From BOG-908 sp964242595 (lineage in GTDB: Bacteria > Pseudomonadota > Alphaproteobacteria > Acetobacterales > Acetobacteraceae): a stretch of DNA of 64,000 bases. Shown piece by piece: positions 46,216 to 55,035 of the stretch; within the stretch, counting starts at the first letter, position 1, and every line of letters begins with the position of its first letter. A program made the translations under genes and the position numbers. A model generated the notes under the pieces. It was not told the DNA's origin. It did not search any database and was given only the letters and a program-made list of their open reading frames with translations. Location: contig CAXTBC010000014.1 of the NCBI GenBank assembly GCA_964242595.1, positions 1 through 64,000 on the forward strand. The letters are read 5' to 3'.

Positions 46216-47421
46216 ATGGATCAGGCACAGAACGACGTCCAGCGCGAGACCCTGCAAGCCCAGGCGGTGATGCGCAACGCCGAGTTCCACGTCCGCGACG
46301 TGGCTCTGGTCATCCTCACGGGCCTTGCGGTGATGTACACCCTGTACTTTGCCGCCGGCATCATCCTGCCTTTCGTGCTGGCCCTGGTGCTCTCGCTGCT
46401 GCTCAGCCCGGCCGCGCGCTTCCTCACCGAACGGCTGCGCCTGCCGCGCATGCTGGCGGCGGTGCTGCTAATCTGTGCCCTATTCTCCGCCATCGGCGGC
46501 ATCGGCTACGCCATCTCCGTGCCGGCCAGCGGCTGGATCGAGAAGGCGCCGCAAAGCCTGCCCGAGTTGCAGAAGAAGCTGTCGTTCCTCCGCCGTCCGA
46601 TCAACATGTTCGAGGGCGGCATGCAGCAGATGCAGCACCTGATGCAGCAGGCCGGGCGCGGCGCGGAGGAAGGGGAGGATGCCGTCGGGCAAGAGGCGCG
46701 GCCGCAGAAGCCGCAACAAGCCGTCCCGCCGCAAGCGGCCACGGCAAACCCCGTTGCGGGGGCCGGGGTGGGCCTCAGCCTGCTCGCCGGCACCCGCAGC
46801 TTCCTGGGCCAGACGCTCACGCTGCTGATCACGCTGTTCTTTCTGCTGGCCGACGGCGACGCGCTGCTGCGCCGCTTTGTCGAGATCCTGCCCGGCCTGA
46901 CGGAGAAGAAGCACACGGTGATCATCGCCAAGGACATCGAGCGCAACATCTCCGGCTACCTGGCCACTATCACGCTGATGAACCTGCTGGTGGGCACGGC
47001 CAACGGCCTGTCCATCTGGGCGTTCGGCCTGCCGGACCCGCTGCTGTGGGGCACCGCCGCCTTCCTGCTGAACTACGTCCCCATCCTGGGCCCGCTCACC
47101 GGGGTGGTGATCTTCTTCTTCGTGGCGCTGTTCAGCTTCTCCAGCGTGCTGTGGGCGCTGGCGCCTTCCGGGGTCTACCTGCTGATCCACATCATGGAGG
47201 GCGAGACGATCACGCCCATGCTGCTGGCCCGTCGGTTCACGCTCAACCCGCTCCTGGTGATCGTGGCGCTGATGTTCTGGGACTGGCTGTGGGGCGTGGC
47301 CGGCGCGCTGCTTGCCGTGCCGCTGCTCGCCGTCTTCAAAATTCTTTGCGACAACATCGAGGTGCTGACCCCGATCGGCCACCTGCTGGGCGCCGAGCCG
47401 AGCAAGAGGAGAGCGGGCTGA
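46216..47421 (+). CDS. AI-2E family transporter (TqsA/PerM-like)
   Basis: Polytopic membrane protein of 401 aa of the AI-2 exporter (UPF0118) family. Two N-terminal helices (VRDVALVILTGLAVMYTLYF, ILPFVLALVLSLLLS) precede a large soluble loop with a low-complexity insertion (EEGEDAVGQEARPQKPQQAV). The conserved C-terminal helices hold GTANGLSIWAFGLPDPLLWG, LLNYVPILGPLTG and WGVAGALLAVPLLAVFK. The actual substrate is not known. ATG at 46216 has GAGGGG upstream; the frame is open further 5' but that part lacks similarity. Confidence 0.88.
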   Translation: MDQAQNDVQRETLQAQAVMRNAEFHVRDVALVILTGLAVMYTLYFAAGIILPFVLALVLSLLLSPAARFLTERLRLPRMLAAVLLICALFSAIGGIGYAISVPASGWIEKAPQSLPELQKKLSFLRRPINMFEGGMQQMQHLMQQAGRGAEEGEDAVGQEARPQKPQQAVPPQAATANPVAGAGVGLSLLAGTRSFLGQTLTLLITLFFLLADGDALLRRFVEILPGLTEKKHTVIIAKDIERNISGYLATITLMNLLVGTANGLSIWAFGLPDPLLWGTAAFLLNYVPILGPLTGVVIFFFVALFSFSSVLWALAPSGVYLLIHIMEGETITPMLLARRFTLNPLLVIVALMFWDWLWGVAGALLAVPLLAVFKILCDNIEVLTPIGHLLGAEPSKRRAG

Positions 47422-47590
47422 GCGTGCCGCCGGAGACTTCCGCCGCAGACTTCCGCCGGCGTGTCGGACCGTGCAGCATGATGAAAACCGGAGCGCGGCA
47501 GCCTTCCGGAGCCGTAAGCGACGGATCGTGATGCGAGAGCCATGCCTTGTGACCCTGCCAGGCCGCCTGGCCGGCAACGGAGGCTGACGG

Positions 47591-48028
47591 ATGCCCGCTG
47601 AGGCCGCGCCGGTCCGCCTACACGCGAGCTGCGCCGCCCGCGGCGCCCAGGGCGTGCTGCTGCTCGGGCCGCCGGGCGCGGGCAAGTCCGACCTACTGCT
47701 CCGGCTAACGGATCGCGGCTGGGCGTTGGTGGCTGACGATCAGGTGGAGGTGGTCGGCCTGCTGGCCTCCGCCCCCGCCGCTCTGGCCGGGCTGCTGGAA
47801 GTGCGCGGCCTGGGTATCCTGCGCATGGCCTATCGCCAGACGGTCGCGCTGGCCCTGGCAGTGCGCCTGCAGACGCCCGAACGCCTGCCGGCGCCAGCGC
47901 GTTATGAAATCCTTGACCTCCCTATGATTTCAGTAGACCCGTGCGCCGCCTCCGCCCCGCTGGTGATCGGGCTGGCGCTGGACGGGGTGGCGGGCCAGGT
48001 GTCGTTCGTGACGGGAGCTATCGGATGA
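47591..48028 (+). CDS. hprK: HPr kinase/phosphorylase, short alphaproteobacterial form
   Basis: Phosphorylates or dephosphorylates HPr on a serine. The product is only 145 aa, corresponding to the C-terminal kinase domain, the usual form in alphaproteobacteria, with no N-terminal domain. The P-loop GPPGAGKS is at residues 26-33, followed by DRGWALVADDQVEV and LLEVRGLGILRM, both conserved. The last 4 bp overlap rapZ. It starts an operon hprK-rapZ-EIIA-HPr, which links carbon/nitrogen signalling through an incomplete PTS. Confidence 0.92.
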   Translation: MPAEAAPVRLHASCAARGAQGVLLLGPPGAGKSDLLLRLTDRGWALVADDQVEVVGLLASAPAALAGLLEVRGLGILRMAYRQTVALALAVRLQTPERLPAPARYEILDLPMISVDPCAASAPLVIGLALDGVAGQVSFVTGAIG

Positions 48029-49107
48029 AGCCGCCAGCCCCTTCCACGGGCGAGCAGGAACCTGCACAGCGCCGGGTGGTGCTCATCACCGGCCTGTCCG
48101 GCTCCGGCAAGGCGTCAACCCTGCGCGTCCTGGAGGATCTCGGCTACGAGGCGGTGGACAACCCGCCACTGCCGTTAATGGAGGAGATGGTGATCCGCGG
48201 CGAGCGCCCGGCGGCCATCTGTGTGGACACTCGCAGCCGGGGCTTCGACCCCGACGCCATCCTGAACACTTTGGCCCGTCTAAAATGCAACCCTGGCCTG
48301 CGCCCAGAGCTTGTCTTTGTGCAGGCCGACGAGACCAGTCTGTTGCGGCGGTTCACCGAAACGCGGCGCCGCCACCCGCTCGCACCGACCAGTCGGGTCT
48401 CGGACGGCATCGCCGCCGAGATACGGCTAATCGCTACCTTGCGGGACGCCGCGGACTTGGTGCTCGACACCACCGACCTTAGCCTGCCTATGCTGCGGCG
48501 CATTATAGAGCAAAGGTTTAGCGGCAATTCCACTGTCGACGCTGGCATGACAGTCTCGCTGATATCGTTTGCCTACCCCGCCGGCCTGCCGCGCGAAGCA
48601 GAGCTGGTCTTCGACGCACGCTTCCTGCGCAACCCGCATTACGACCCCATCTTGCGATCCAAGACAGGGCTCGACGACGACGTCGCGGCTTACGTGGAAG
48701 CGGATCCGGACTTCCTGCCCTTTATGGACAAGATGACCGATCTGTTAGCATTGCTCTTGCCGCGCTTCGTGCAGGAGGGCAAGAAATACGCCGGTGTCGC
48801 CATCGGCTGCACGGGAGGCCGGCATCGTTCAGTCCGCAGTATCGAGATGCTCGCCGAACGGTTGCGCACCCTGCAGCCGCCAGGCGGCGGTGGGGCCGAT
48901 CGCCCGCAGCAAGGCCGGCAAGGGCTCTGGCGCGTGGTTGTGACACATAGGGAATTGATGCGGGGGGGACTCATGCGGAGCCAGGCCGATAGCGCCGGGC
49001 GCGTACCGGGTTCAGACGGCGGCAACGCGTTTTCAGAACAGCAGGGTGCGGCACCGCCGGCCCAGGCACCGAGTCCAGGCGCAGGAGGCCTGAAAGATAT
49101 CCCATGA
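48025..49107 (+). CDS. rapZ: RNase adapter protein RapZ, with C-terminal extension
   Basis: P-loop protein; in E. coli, RapZ binds the small RNA GlmZ and guides RNase E. Here the role is likely tied to the PTS operon. Walker A is in LITGLSGSGKASTLRVLEDL (residues 21-40), then GYEAVDNPPLPL. The C-terminal block has GVAIGCTGGRHRSVRSIEML and VVVTHREL. The product is 360 aa, about 60-70 longer than usual, because of a low-complexity tail after THREL (residues 310-360, Gly/Ala/Gln-rich). Both ends overlap the neighbours by 4 bp (ATGA). Confidence 0.93.
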   Translation: MKPPAPSTGEQEPAQRRVVLITGLSGSGKASTLRVLEDLGYEAVDNPPLPLMEEMVIRGERPAAICVDTRSRGFDPDAILNTLARLKCNPGLRPELVFVQADETSLLRRFTETRRRHPLAPTSRVSDGIAAEIRLIATLRDAADLVLDTTDLSLPMLRRIIEQRFSGNSTVDAGMTVSLISFAYPAGLPREAELVFDARFLRNPHYDPILRSKTGLDDDVAAYVEADPDFLPFMDKMTDLLALLLPRFVQEGKKYAGVAIGCTGGRHRSVRSIEMLAERLRTLQPPGGGGADRPQQGRQGLWRVVVTHRELMRGGLMRSQADSAGRVPGSDGGNAFSEQQGAAPPAQAPSPGAGGLKDIP

Positions 49108-49601
49108 TCGGATTGATCCTGGTTACCCACGGCCGACTGGCCGAGGAGATGCGTCTGGCGATGGAGCACGTGGTGGGCCCGCAGCGTCGCGTTGCCACCG
49201 TCTGCATCGGCGTGGACGACGACGTGGAGCAGCGCCGCACCGACATCGGCCACTGCATCGACGACGTGGACTCGGGCGACGGGGTGATCCTGCTGACCGA
49301 CATGTTCGGCGGCACGCCCAGCAACCTGGCTATCAGCATGATGAGCCGCGGCGGGGTGGAGGTGATCGCGGGCATGAACCTGCCCATGCTGGTCAAGCTC
49401 GCCAAGGTGCGCTCCCACCAGACTCTGGCCGAGTGTACCGACATCGCCGAGATGGCCGGCCGCAAGTACATAGCTGCCGCGAGCCACGTGCTGGAGACCT
49501 GCAAGACGCCGAACCTATGCATGTCCGCCAAGGGCGTGTTGCCGACGCTGCGCGAAGGCATCGCCCAAATGTGCGGCCGGCCCATAAAGGCGCACTCGTG
49601 A
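49104..49601 (+). CDS. PTS mannose-type EIIA component
   Basis: Phosphocarrier of 165 aa of the EIIA(Man) type. The phosphorylated histidine is H9 in MIGLILVTHGRLAEEM. The motif VILLTDMFGGTPSNLAISMM forms the rest of the active site. No EIIB/C genes follow, so it is most likely regulatory, as in other alphaproteobacteria where this protein acts with HPr and HPrK. It overlaps rapZ by 4 bp. EI is not in the window. Confidence 0.93.
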   Translation: MIGLILVTHGRLAEEMRLAMEHVVGPQRRVATVCIGVDDDVEQRRTDIGHCIDDVDSGDGVILLTDMFGGTPSNLAISMMSRGGVEVIAGMNLPMLVKLAKVRSHQTLAECTDIAEMAGRKYIAAASHVLETCKTPNLCMSAKGVLPTLREGIAQMCGRPIKAHS

Positions 49602-49623
49602 CCTGCCGAAACCACAAGACCGC

Positions 49624-49917
49624 ATGAGCGAGGCGGGAGGCGAGGCCGTCGTCTCGCGCGTGGTGGCGATCATCAACCGCCGCGGCCTGCACGCCCGAGC
49701 GGCCGCCAAGCTGGTCAACACCGCCGAACGTTTTTCGGCCAACGTGGACGTGCTGCGGGATGGCCAAGTCGTCTCTGCCCGCTCCATCATGGGGCTGATG
49801 ATGCTGGGTGCCGGCATGGGCAGCACGGTTGAGCTGCGCGCGGAAGGATTCGACGCGCATGAGGCGCTTGAGGCGCTCGCCGGCCTGATCGAGTCGGGGT
49901 TCGACGAGACGGACTAA
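49624..49917 (+). CDS. HPr-family phosphocarrier protein
   Basis: HPr-like protein of 97 aa. The His phosphorylation site is H23 in NRRGLHARAAAKLV. The regulatory serine is in SARSIMGLMMLGA (S54), so it is a proper target for the HprK encoded upstream. Last gene of the hprK operon, 22 bp after EIIA, followed by a full-length family B repeat. Confidence 0.95.
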   Translation: MSEAGGEAVVSRVVAIINRRGLHARAAAKLVNTAERFSANVDVLRDGQVVSARSIMGLMMLGAGMGSTVELRAEGFDAHEALEALAGLIESGFDETD

Positions 49918-49948
49918 AGCCAACAGCTTGAAGTGTGATTCTTGATGA

Positions 49949-50081
49949 AAGGCCAGGGGCTCTGCCCCTGGACCCCGCTAAGGACAAGTCCTTAGAACCT
50001 GTTCGTTAGGGATACTAAACAATGTAGGGGTCTGGGGCCTCGCGGCCCCAGCGGGGTTTGGGGTAGAGCCCCATGCTTGCT
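49949..50081. repeat. Family B repeat, clean full-length copy
   Basis: About 133 bp with three hairpins in order: CCAGGGGCTCTGCCCCTGG; CTAAGGACAAGTCCTTAG; and TCTGGGGCCTCGCGGCCCCA inside a GGGG/CCCC outer pairing, then GGGGTAGAGCCCC-ATGCTTGC. Best reference copy in the window. It lies between the convergent HPr gene and the small gene at 50126. Confidence 0.92.
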
Positions 50082-50125
50082 TACGAACTCCATAGCCGGA
50101 CAGCGCAAAGCCGCCGCGTCGCTCC

Positions 50126-50392
50126 TCACGCCCCGCGCGCGATCAGCTTGTAGAACCGACTGATCTGTCCGGGGAACTCGCGGAACTCCAGCGCCAGCCG
50201 CTCGGATTCGAACATCACGAAGAACTCGTCCCAGGCGACTTCTCGCAGCCCCGCCTCGGGCGTGCCGAAATCGAACCGCAGCAACGGCCCGCCGCCGGGT
50301 GACGTGCGGCCTTCCAGCAGCGCCGGCCGGCCGTCGCGGGCCTCCGCCCAAGCCCGGATGAAGCCGTGGTCAACCGTCCTCTCCTCGCTCAT
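50126..50392 (-). CDS. Small conserved-looking protein of unknown function
   Basis: Soluble protein of 88 aa starting MSEERTVDHGFIRAWAEARD. It is rich in Phe/Glu/Arg (VAWDEFFVMFESERLALEFR, FPGQISRFYKLIARGA), which suggests a compact alpha/beta fold. Family not known. Its ATG overlaps the stop of the O-antigen ligase-like gene (ATGA), so it is coupled to it; an ATG at 50404 is also possible. Confidence 0.6.
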   Translation of the reverse strand: MSEERTVDHGFIRAWAEARDGRPALLEGRTSPGGGPLLRFDFGTPEAGLREVAWDEFFVMFESERLALEFREFPGQISRFYKLIARGA

Positions 50393-51723
50393 TCCTTGGT
50401 CCACCGACGTGCAAACTTCCTAAACGGAGCCGGCGCGCCGTTGTTCCCGCCGGCCGCGGCAAAGCCCAGCCCCAGCAGCAGGAACACCCAGCCGCCATTG
50501 GGCATGGATGTGAAGGCGGAGGTCGAGGCCAGGGGCCACAGGGCTACGATGCCGCCTACCAGCAGGCCTGCCTGCAAGGCCGCCCGCCCCCGGGCGGCGC
50601 CCTGCGCCAGGCGCAGCAGCGCGCAGCTCACCAGCGCCACGAACGCCAGCAAGCCGGGGAGGCCGGCGTTGTCGACCGCTTCCAGGTAGTAGTTATGCGG
50701 GTGCAGGTTGCAAGCGCTGATCCCGCTGTTCGGGTTCACGGCGGGGATGCCCAGCCAGTCGAACTCGTGGACCGCCTGGAAGCTGCCGCAGCCGCGGCGG
50801 AACCCGTCGAACCCAAGCCCCAGCCAGGGGTGCAGCTTGGCAACCGCCAAAGCGCGGAGGAAGATCAGCCCGTACTCGCTCTGGGCGAAATGCGCCATCT
50901 GCCCGGATGTCTGGGCCAGCAACTTGACCGAGGCGGCCGGCGAGACCCAGGGCAGGGCCGCGACCAGCGCCGCCCCGGCCAAAGCGGCGCACAGCGCCGC
51001 CAGGCGCAGCGCTGGCAGCAGCAGCGCGGCGACGGCCAAACCCAGCAGCATCAGCGCCACCGGCATGCGCTGGCCGATCAGCACCATCGTCGCCGCCGCG
51101 AGCACGGCCAGCCCGGCGCCCGCAAGGCGGGGCCGCAGGCCCGGCCGGGCCGCCAGGCCGGCCACGGCCGGGACCACCACCGGGAAGAACAGCAGGATGA
51201 AAGCCGGCCCGGCCCGCGGTTTGGCGAAGGGCCCGGTCAGCGCGCCGTCTCCCCAACGTGGCTGGCCGAACAGGTTGACACCCGTCAGGTCCTGCTCCCA
51301 GGCCTGCAGCCCAACCCAGCAGAACGCGGCGGCCAGCACCAGCCACAGCCAATGCCGCAGCTTGCCCGAGGCTGGCGGCGGCCCGGCCAACACCCAGCAG
51401 CCCAGCGCCAAGGCCAGCACCGGCAGCCGCACCGCAAGTAGCCCGTGCAGCAGTCCACCAGTGCCCAACGCCGAGCACAGCGACAGCCAGGCCCACCACA
51501 CGCCGGCCGCCCAGGCGAACGGCTGGCGCAGCCACGCACCATCGCGGGCCAGCACTGTGCGGGCCAGGAACAGCACGTCGATCACCCCGATCAGGATCTC
51601 GGCCCCGGCCCGCGCGTGCAGTAGCGCCAGTGGCAGCAGCAGGCACGCCGCCGCCGCAGCCTGGCGAGCCAGGTGCTCGGCGCGTGCGGCGGCACAGGGC
51701 CGGAGTGCAAAAGTGATGCTCAT
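50389..51723 (-). CDS. O-antigen ligase/polymerase family membrane protein (Wzy_C)
   Basis: Membrane protein of 444 aa with about 11 helices. The Wzy_C signature loop is clear near the C-terminus: HPWLGLGFDGFRRGCGSF, then an Asn/His stretch SACNLHPHNYYLEAVDNAGL. Proteins of this type ligate or polymerise surface polysaccharide in the periplasm. It resembles WaaL/Wzy but cannot be split between these roles. Start ATG 51723 (MSITFALRPC); the frame continues to 51777. Confidence 0.85.
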   Translation of the reverse strand: MSITFALRPCAAARAEHLARQAAAAACLLLPLALLHARAGAEILIGVIDVLFLARTVLARDGAWLRQPFAWAAGVWWAWLSLCSALGTGGLLHGLLAVRLPVLALALGCWVLAGPPPASGKLRHWLWLVLAAAFCWVGLQAWEQDLTGVNLFGQPRWGDGALTGPFAKPRAGPAFILLFFPVVVPAVAGLAARPGLRPRLAGAGLAVLAAATMVLIGQRMPVALMLLGLAVAALLLPALRLAALCAALAGAALVAALPWVSPAASVKLLAQTSGQMAHFAQSEYGLIFLRALAVAKLHPWLGLGFDGFRRGCGSFQAVHEFDWLGIPAVNPNSGISACNLHPHNYYLEAVDNAGLPGLLAFVALVSCALLRLAQGAARGRAALQAGLLVGGIVALWPLASTSAFTSMPNGGWVFLLLGLGFAAAGGNNGAPAPFRKFARRWTKE

Positions 51724-51898
51724 GCGCCCGAGGGTCGCCGCAACCGGTGCCGTCCGCAAGTTGGTGAGCTGGGCCAATTATTGGCAAGTCAAGCCGCTGC
51801 GTGGCGCCCGAAGCTGAGAGCCGGCAAGCATTCATGTCTGTTATGAACGACTTACATCATTCCACAATGCTGGCACGCGGCCTGCAATCGGTGCTGAT

Positions 51899-53530
51899 AT
51901 GCGACGTTACCCAAACGTATGGCCGCCTCCACTCGGTCGTTCTGGTCCTGATGCGATCGTGCTGCTAAGGCCGGGCGCCGCCGCAGCCGGACGAAGGGAG
52001 ACGACCATCCAGCCCGACAACATCCCCGCCTGTGGCAGGGTGCTGCTGCTGGCCGCAGCCTGCCTCGGCCTTTCCTGCTGCGCCGTAGGCCCCGACTACC
52101 GACGTCCGCCCGCGCCGGCCGCCAGCCGGTTCACCGAGGCGCCGCTGCCGGCCGGCACCGCCGCTTCGAACTCCGCCTCGGGCGGCGCGCAGGCGTTCAT
52201 CGCAGGAGCCGACGTGCCGGGCGCCTGGTGGGGCCTGTTCCGCTCCCCCACGCTCACTACGCTGGTGGCCGCCGCCTTGCGCCAGAACCCCACGCTGGAG
52301 GCCACCGCCAACACGCTCCGCCAGGCGCAGGAGACCACCATCGCGCAGGAGGGCGCCCTGTTGCCCAGCGTCTCCGCCCAGCTCGCCCGCACGCGGGAGG
52401 AGGTGAGCGGAGCCGAGGCCGGCCTGGTGGGGCAGCAAGCGTTGAGCGAGAGCTTCGGCTTCTACCAGGGCCAACTGAACGTGGCCTACACGTTCGACGT
52501 CTGGGGCCAGATACGCCGCAGCATACAGGCCCAGGCCGCCGCCGCGGAGGCCCAGCGCTTCCAGCTGGAGGGGGCCACCAACATGCTGGCGGCCAACGTG
52601 GTGAGCACCGCCATCACGGCCGCATCCCTGCAGGCACAGATCGCCGCCGAGCTGGACCTGGTGGCCGCCGAGCAGCATCTGCTCGCCACGGTGCGGACGC
52701 AGTTCCAACTCGGTGCCGCCACCGGCACCGACGTGGCCACGCAGGAGGCCCAGCTGGCCAACACGCAGGCGCTCGTGGTGCCGCTGCAGACGCAACTCGT
52801 GCAAGCGCGCGACCAGCTGGCCGCCTATCTCGGCCGCACGCCGCAGCAGGCCGCGATCCCGGACCTCAAGCTTGCCGAGCTGCAACTGCCGGGGGCGCTG
52901 CCGGTCAGCCTGCCGTCCCGCCTGGTGGACCAGCGGCCGGACATCCGCGCTGCCGAGGCGCAATTGCAGCAGGCTACCGCCCAGGTTGGCGTGGCCATTG
53001 CCAACCGGCTGCCGCAGTTCACGCTGACCGGCTTCCTGGGCAGCGCGCCGGCCAAGATCGGCGACCTGTTCACGCCCGGCAACGGCATCTACACCCTCCT
53101 GACGCAGGCACTGGCGCCGGTGTTCGAGGGTGGCACGCTGCTGCACCAGCAGCGCGCCGCTTACGCTGCAGCACGGGCGGCCGCGGCCAACTACCGCGCC
53201 ACCGTCATCAACGGCTTCCAGAACGTGGCCGACGTGCTGACCGCGCTGCAGGGCGATGCCCGCGCGCTGGCCGCCAACCAGCAGGCCGAGCGCGCCGCCG
53301 CGCGCAGCCTGTCACTGGCGCAGCTGCAGTTCGGCGCCGGCGGCGTGTCGTACCTTACGGTGCTGACGGCGCAGACGCAGGAGCAGAACGCCATCCTCGG
53401 CCTGATCCGCGCCCAGGCCTCGCGCTACACGGACACGGTGGCGTTGTACGTGGCGCTGGGGGGCGGGTGGTGGCACCGCCGTGATCTGCCGCCGCCGCCT
53501 GAGGCATTGTTGAGGTCTTTGCTGCCATGA
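51899..53530 (+). CDS. RND efflux outer membrane factor (NodT/OprM family)
   Basis: TolC-type outer-membrane lipoprotein of up to 543 aa. The lipobox is LGLSCCAVGPDYRRP, typical of NodT family proteins. Two OEP domains follow with characteristic stretches: WGLFRSPTLTTLVAAALRQN, YTFDVWGQIRRSIQAQ, RPDIRAAEAQLQQATAQVGV and QFGAGGVSYLTVLTAQ. The given start leaves about 50 residues before the signal core (VLLLAAACLGLSCC); a later GTG at 51958 may be correct. First gene of a three-gene RND pump. Confidence 0.9.
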   Translation: MRRYPNVWPPPLGRSGPDAIVLLRPGAAAAGRRETTIQPDNIPACGRVLLLAAACLGLSCCAVGPDYRRPPAPAASRFTEAPLPAGTAASNSASGGAQAFIAGADVPGAWWGLFRSPTLTTLVAAALRQNPTLEATANTLRQAQETTIAQEGALLPSVSAQLARTREEVSGAEAGLVGQQALSESFGFYQGQLNVAYTFDVWGQIRRSIQAQAAAAEAQRFQLEGATNMLAANVVSTAITAASLQAQIAAELDLVAAEQHLLATVRTQFQLGAATGTDVATQEAQLANTQALVVPLQTQLVQARDQLAAYLGRTPQQAAIPDLKLAELQLPGALPVSLPSRLVDQRPDIRAAEAQLQQATAQVGVAIANRLPQFTLTGFLGSAPAKIGDLFTPGNGIYTLLTQALAPVFEGGTLLHQQRAAYAAARAAAANYRATVINGFQNVADVLTALQGDARALAANQQAERAAARSLSLAQLQFGAGGVSYLTVLTAQTQEQNAILGLIRAQASRYTDTVALYVALGGGWWHRRDLPPPPEALLRSLLP

Positions 53531-53582
53531 AGAGAAGCGAGCAGTTCTGTGCTTCGGTCGAGTCCATGTCCGAAGACAGACA

Positions 53583-53878
53583 AGGCAAGGCAAGCGGTTC
53601 TTTTTTAAAAAAAAGAACCAAAAAACTTTTGCTATTGTGGCCCGCGCTGCCGGATAGGACCGCGATAGCCGGACAAAAGTTTTTTGCTTCTTTTTTTCAA
53701 AAAAGAAGGCCTTTCTGCGCCTTATGGGAGTTTGGCCGGCGGCGCATGCTTTCGGGTTTTGAAAGATATAAAGTAGAGAAACTTCTGCTCCGTAGCGCGC
53801 GCTGCCGGACGGAACCGCGACAGCCGGACAAAAGTCTTTGGCATCTTTTCTTCAGAAAAGAAGGCCTTCCTGCGCTTT
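53583..53878. repeat. Cluster of three family A arms (A16, A17, A18) with a duplication
   Basis: A16 (53583-53640) has a GGTTC/GAACC stem and forward orientation. A17 (53669-53715) is reverse. A18 (53824-53878) is reverse and ends 8 bp before the adaptor gene's likely start. The sequence before A17 (GCTGCCGGATAGGACCGCGA, TAGCCGGACAAAAG) recurs before A18 (GCTGCCGGACGGAACCGCGA, CAGCCGGACAAAAG), so the unit was duplicated about 155 bp apart. Confidence 0.85.
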
Positions 53879-53886
53879 GCGGGCGA

Positions 53887-54921
53887 TTGGCCTTCGGCAT
53901 GCCGCTCTTTCTCGCCTGGCCCGCTTTCGCGCAGGAACCGCCAGCCACCGTCAGCACCATCGTCGCCCGCACCACCGACTGGCAGGACACCCTGCAGGCC
54001 GTGGGCACCGTGCGCGCGGTGCGCGGGGCGGACCTCGCCAGCGAGATCGCCGGTGTGGTCGACAGCGTGGATTTCGACTCCGGCCGCGACGTGGCCGCCG
54101 GCACCGTGCTGCTCCGCCTGCGCTCCAACGACGACGCGGCCCACCTGGCCGACCTGCAGGCCGCCGCCGACCTGGCGGCCGCCAACCTGGCGCGCGACAC
54201 CAAGCAGTTCCGCGCCCAGGCGGTGAGCCAGGCCAGCGTGGACGCCGACGACAGCCACCTGCGGTCCGCCCGCGCCCAGGTGGCCCAGGCCCAGGCGCTG
54301 GCGGCCGAGAAGATCGTGCGCGCCCCGTTCGCCGGCCGGCTGGGCCTGCGTGTGGTGGACCAGGGCCAATACCTGCCCGCCGGCACCACCATCGTCACCC
54401 TGCAGGCGCTCGATCCGCTCTACGTGGACTTCTTCGTGCCGCAGCAGGACCTCGCGCAGGTGCATATGGGCGAGCCGGCTACCATCCACGTGGACGCCTA
54501 TCCCGGCCGCGACTTCACCGCGCACATCGCCGCCATCAGCCCCAAGCTGGATGCCGCCAGCCGCATGGCCCAGGTGCGCGCGGCAACTCCCAACACCGAC
54601 CACGCTTTGGTGCCGGGCATGTTCGCGTCCGTGCAACTGCGCGTGGGCGCCGTGCACCGCTACGTTACCCTCCCCAACGCCGCCATCGTGTTCAACCCTT
54701 ACAGCAGCCTGGTATACGTGGTCGAGCACGGCCAGGCGCGCCAGGTGGTGGTGCAGACTGGCGCCACGCGCGGGGACCAGGTGGCGGTGACGGCCGGCCT
54801 GAAGGAAGGCGCCGTGGTGGTGACCGCCGGACAGATCAAGCTGCGCCAGGGATCGCAAGTCGTGGTCAACAACACGGTCATGCCGGCTAATGACCCCAAC
54901 CCGCACCCGGCCGAGGAGTGA
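53887..54921 (+). CDS. RND efflux periplasmic adaptor subunit (AcrA/MexA-like)
   Basis: Membrane fusion protein of about 344 aa. The lipoyl halves are VRAVRGADLASEIAGVVDSV and VRAPFAGRLGLRVVDQGQYL, around a short alpha-helical hairpin (LQAAADLAAANLARDTKQFR). The beta-barrel and membrane-proximal domains follow (ALDPLYVDFFVPQQDLAQVH, RYVTLPNAAIVFNPY). The start is unclear: TTG 53887 or ATG 53899 would give only a short signal (MPLFLAWPAFAQ); the open frame further upstream is family A repeat sequence. The repeat may have removed the original N-terminus. Confidence 0.88.
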   Translation: MAFGMPLFLAWPAFAQEPPATVSTIVARTTDWQDTLQAVGTVRAVRGADLASEIAGVVDSVDFDSGRDVAAGTVLLRLRSNDDAAHLADLQAAADLAAANLARDTKQFRAQAVSQASVDADDSHLRSARAQVAQAQALAAEKIVRAPFAGRLGLRVVDQGQYLPAGTTIVTLQALDPLYVDFFVPQQDLAQVHMGEPATIHVDAYPGRDFTAHIAAISPKLDAASRMAQVRAATPNTDHALVPGMFASVQLRVGAVHRYVTLPNAAIVFNPYSSLVYVVEHGQARQVVVQTGATRGDQVAVTAGLKEGAVVVTAGQIKLRQGSQVVVNNTVMPANDPNPHPAEE

Positions 54922-54964
54922 GGCCAGACGAGGCACGCGTGCGTCCAAGGAAGCCGCGCCCCAG

Positions 54965-55020
54965 GAGTAAAAGCTTTTTGCTTCTTTTTGCTGAAAAAGA
55001 AGGCCTTCCTTGCTTCTCCG
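54965..55020. repeat. Family A hairpin repeat between adaptor and RND pump genes
   Basis: AAAAGCTTTTTGCTTC, TTTTTGCTGAAAAAG, AAGGCC, then TTCCTTGCTTC. Reverse orientation. The GGCC side faces the pump gene, whose ATG is 16 bp further on. It sits inside the operon, so it is transcribed and might adjust expression between adaptor and pump. Confidence 0.88.
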
Positions 55021-55035
55021 AAGGAACCTGACGCC

